Source of the DNA: an uncultured Collinsella sp.
Lineage (GTDB): Bacteria > Actinomycetota > Coriobacteriia > Coriobacteriales > Coriobacteriaceae
DNA: 14,902 nt
Assembly: GCA_900545555.1 (NCBI GenBank)
Contig: UQZI01000054.1
Span: 1-14,902 of the forward strand
Direction of reading: 5' to 3'
Part shown: positions 13,342 through 14,902 of the stretch, one piece after another
How the letters are laid out: every line of letters begins with the position of its first letter
How positions within the stretch are numbered: position 1 is the first letter of the stretch
Made by a program: the position numbers and the translations under genes
Notes under the pieces: generated by a model
Databases searched by the model: none
What the model was told of the DNA's origin: nothing
Seen by the model: the letters and a program-made list of their open reading frames with translations, nothing else

Positions 13342-14502
13342 CTACTTGGAGAGCTCGTTAGCGAGGGCCTCAATCTGGGCGCGCGATGCGTCGCTGAGCG
13401 AACCTAGCACGGTCACCTTGTTCTGCGTCAGGGTGATGTCCTTCATGCCCTCGAGCTCCTTGGTCATAACCTTGGCAGCGGCGGGCGCCCAGGAACCGGC
13501 CTCGACAAGCGCCACCGTGCGGTTCTGGTAGGCATGCTCGGCGAGCGTATGGATGAAGGTGCTCATGAACGGGAAAATCTCGCCCTGATAGGTGATGGAA
13601 GCGAGTACCAGACGGTCATAGCGGAACGCATCCTCAACGGCCTCGGCCATGTCGTCGCGAGTCAGGTCAAAGACGGAAACCTTCTGGCCGCGGGCCTCGA
13701 GCGCAGATGCAAGCTCCTCAACGGCAGCCTTCAGATGGCCATACACGCTTGCATAGGCAATCGTAATGCCCTCGTCCTCGGGCTGGTAGCTAGACCAGGT
13801 GTTGTAGGTGTCAAGGTAATAGCCCAGGTTCTCGGTCAGCACGGGGCCGTGAAGCGGGCAAATGATCTGGATGTCTAGGTCGGCGGCCTTCTTGAGCACG
13901 GCCTGCACAAACTTGCCGAACTTGCCCACGATGCCAAAGTAGTAACGGCGCGCCTCACAGGCCCAACCTTCCGGATCCTCGATATCGTTGGCGCCAAACT
14001 TGCCAAAGCCGTCGGCGCTAAAGAGCACCTTGTCAGTGGACTCGTAAGAGAAAAGCACCTCGGGCCAATGAACGTTGGGGGCGCCGACAAAGGTTAGGCT
14101 GTGGCCGCCCAGGTCGAGCACGTCACCCTCTTTGACGACCATCTTGCGCTCGGGGAAATCGGTGCCAAAGTAGTTGACCATCATGCGGAAGGCGCCCATG
14201 CTGGCCACAATCTGGGCCTGGGGATAGCGCTCCATAAAGGCGACGATGCCAGCGGAGTGGTCGGGCTCCATATGATGAACGACCAGGTAATCGGGCGTAC
14301 GGCCATCGAGCACGGCCTCGAGGTTGCCGAGCCACTCGTCAACAAAACCGCCGTCGACTGAATCGGCGACAGCGATCTTTTCGCCCAAGATAACGTAGCT
14401 GTTGTATGCCATACCGTTCTCGGACACATCGTACTGGCCCTCGAACAGGTCAATGTCGTGATCGTCGACGCCAACGTAGCGGATATCCTTGGTGATCTCC
14501 AT
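13342..14502 (-). CDS. fprA: Class A flavodiiron protein (O2/NO reductase)
   Basis: A 386-aa cytosolic enzyme that reduces O2 to water or NO to N2O, protecting anaerobes. The N-terminal metallo-beta-lactamase-like domain (about 1-245) keeps all diiron ligands: His77, Glu79, Asp81 and His82 (HHMEPDHSAG), His145 (NVHWPE), Asp164 (FSADGFGKFG) and His218 (PLHGPV). The C-terminal flavodoxin domain (from about 247) binds FMN, beginning ITIAYASVYGHLKAAVEELA. No fused rubredoxin or flavin reductase domain is present, so this is the minimal class A form and needs a separate electron donor. The ATG at 14500-14502 has AGGAGG about nine bases upstream; the frame upstream to 14571 crosses the promoter. 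Whether O2 or NO is preferred cannot be read from the sequence. Confidence 0.92.
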   Translation of the reverse strand: MEITKDIRYVGVDDHDIDLFEGQYDVSENGMAYNSYVILGEKIAVADSVDGGFVDEWLGNLEAVLDGRTPDYLVVHHMEPDHSAGIVAFMERYPQAQIVASMGAFRMMVNYFGTDFPERKMVVKEGDVLDLGGHSLTFVGAPNVHWPEVLFSYESTDKVLFSADGFGKFGANDIEDPEGWACEARRYYFGIVGKFGKFVQAVLKKAADLDIQIICPLHGPVLTENLGYYLDTYNTWSSYQPEDEGITIAYASVYGHLKAAVEELASALEARGQKVSVFDLTRDDMAEAVEDAFRYDRLVLASITYQGEIFPFMSTFIHTLAEHAYQNRTVALVEAGSWAPAAAKVMTKELEGMKDITLTQNKVTVLGSLSDASRAQIEALANELSK

Positions 14503-14518
14503 CAGGCAAAGCCTCCTA

Positions 14519-14548
14519 GATAGACAAAAGAGCCCGTCTATCATAGCA
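14519..14548 (-). promoter_or_regulatory. Extended -10 promoter and dyad for the flavodiiron gene
   Basis: On the minus strand TGCTATGAT (14540-14548) is an extended -10 element. Overlapping its end, GATAGAC (14519-14525) and GTCTATC (14536-14542) form a 7-bp inverted repeat with a 10-nt spacer, spanning the expected start and running up to the ribosome site. It could be a repressor operator responding to O2, NO or redox state, or a 5' hairpin on the mRNA. Confidence 0.5.
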
Positions 14549-14631
14549 CTCGGCTGCATCCCAACAGCCATCTGCCGGCATCCTTACCGATTGTTATTGA
14601 AATGCGATAAATCGCCGTTTACCAGCACAAA

Positions 14632-14902
14632 CTATGCGGGCGGTGCCGCCGTACTATGCCGAACGATGAGCTGACCGGGAATACGAATGGCAACGGTTTT
14701 GCCCGCCGTACCCGCCTCGGGAACCGCATGCTCAAACACCTCGCGTCCGCGCTGATGTAGATCGAATCGCACGGTCGTGAGCTCGTTGTGTGCCACAAAA
14801 TCATCGAGCGAATCATCGACGCCCACCACACTTACGTCCTCGGGCACGCGCAGACCGCTATCGCGCAGCGCTGCAATCGCGCCATTTGCCATCTGATCGT
14901 TT
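14632..14902 (-). CDS. LacI-family transcriptional regulator, C-terminal part (partial)
   Basis: About 90 residues at the C-terminus of a LacI/GalR-type regulator; the gene continues past the right edge and its N-terminal HTH is not in view. The visible part begins NDQMANGAIAALRDSGLRVP, followed by EDVSVVGVDDS, the highly conserved hinge and effector-pocket stretch of the family, and ends with RIPGQLIVRHSTA, the usual last strand. An internal ATG at 14892 is not the start, because NDQ before it is part of the family motif. It is upstream of and co-oriented with the flavodiiron gene, but a separate promoter lies between them. The ligand is unknown. Confidence 0.88.
   Translation of the reverse strand, partial: NDQMANGAIAALRDSGLRVPEDVSVVGVDDSLDDFVAHNELTTVRFDLHQRGREVFEHAVPEAGTAGKTVAIRIPGQLIVRHSTAAPPA

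Noticed and set aside
14632..14892. Complete 86-aa protein starting at the ATG at 14892
   Set aside because: The ATG lies inside the NDQMANGA motif of LacI-family proteins, so the gene continues beyond the window.

Overview
The window looks like chromosomal DNA of a gut Coriobacteriia actinobacterium, most likely Collinsella or a close relative. This is inferred from the fairly high GC content, the anaerobe-type gene set, strong purine-rich ribosome sites, and large intergenic palindromes. No rRNA or tRNA is present to confirm it.

Left third (1-4550): an agmatine deiminase locus. On the minus strand, in transcription order, lie putrescine carbamoyltransferase (aguB), an agmatine/putrescine antiporter-type permease (aguD) and the start of agmatine deiminase (aguA, cut by the window edge). 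A seven-helix membrane regulator with a C-terminal LuxR-type HTH (aguR-like) is divergent from them. Together they would import agmatine, deiminate it, phosphorolyse carbamoylputrescine to putrescine plus carbamoyl phosphate (an ATP source through carbamate kinase, which is not in view), and export putrescine. Between aguD and aguA lies an unusual 366-nt non-coding stretch dense with nested hairpins, including a perfect three-way junction.

Middle (4550-9200): an intergenic palindromic element, then a BceAB-type ABC transporter (ATPase and permease, minus strand). Divergent from it is a single ORF fusing a MutT-like Nudix hydrolase to a Vsr-type mismatch endonuclease through a basic linker. 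This fusion is the most interesting coding feature.

Right part (9200-14902): a possible 69-aa small protein whose ribosome site can pair with its own coding region; an AraC-family regulator that looks leaderless; a HAD phosphatase; a 151-bp nested palindrome; a class II ketose-bisphosphate aldolase divergent from a DeoR-family regulator; a shared bidirectional terminator; a class A flavodiiron protein (O2/NO reductase); and the C-terminus of a LacI-family regulator. I see no CRISPR array, transposase, tRNA or rRNA.
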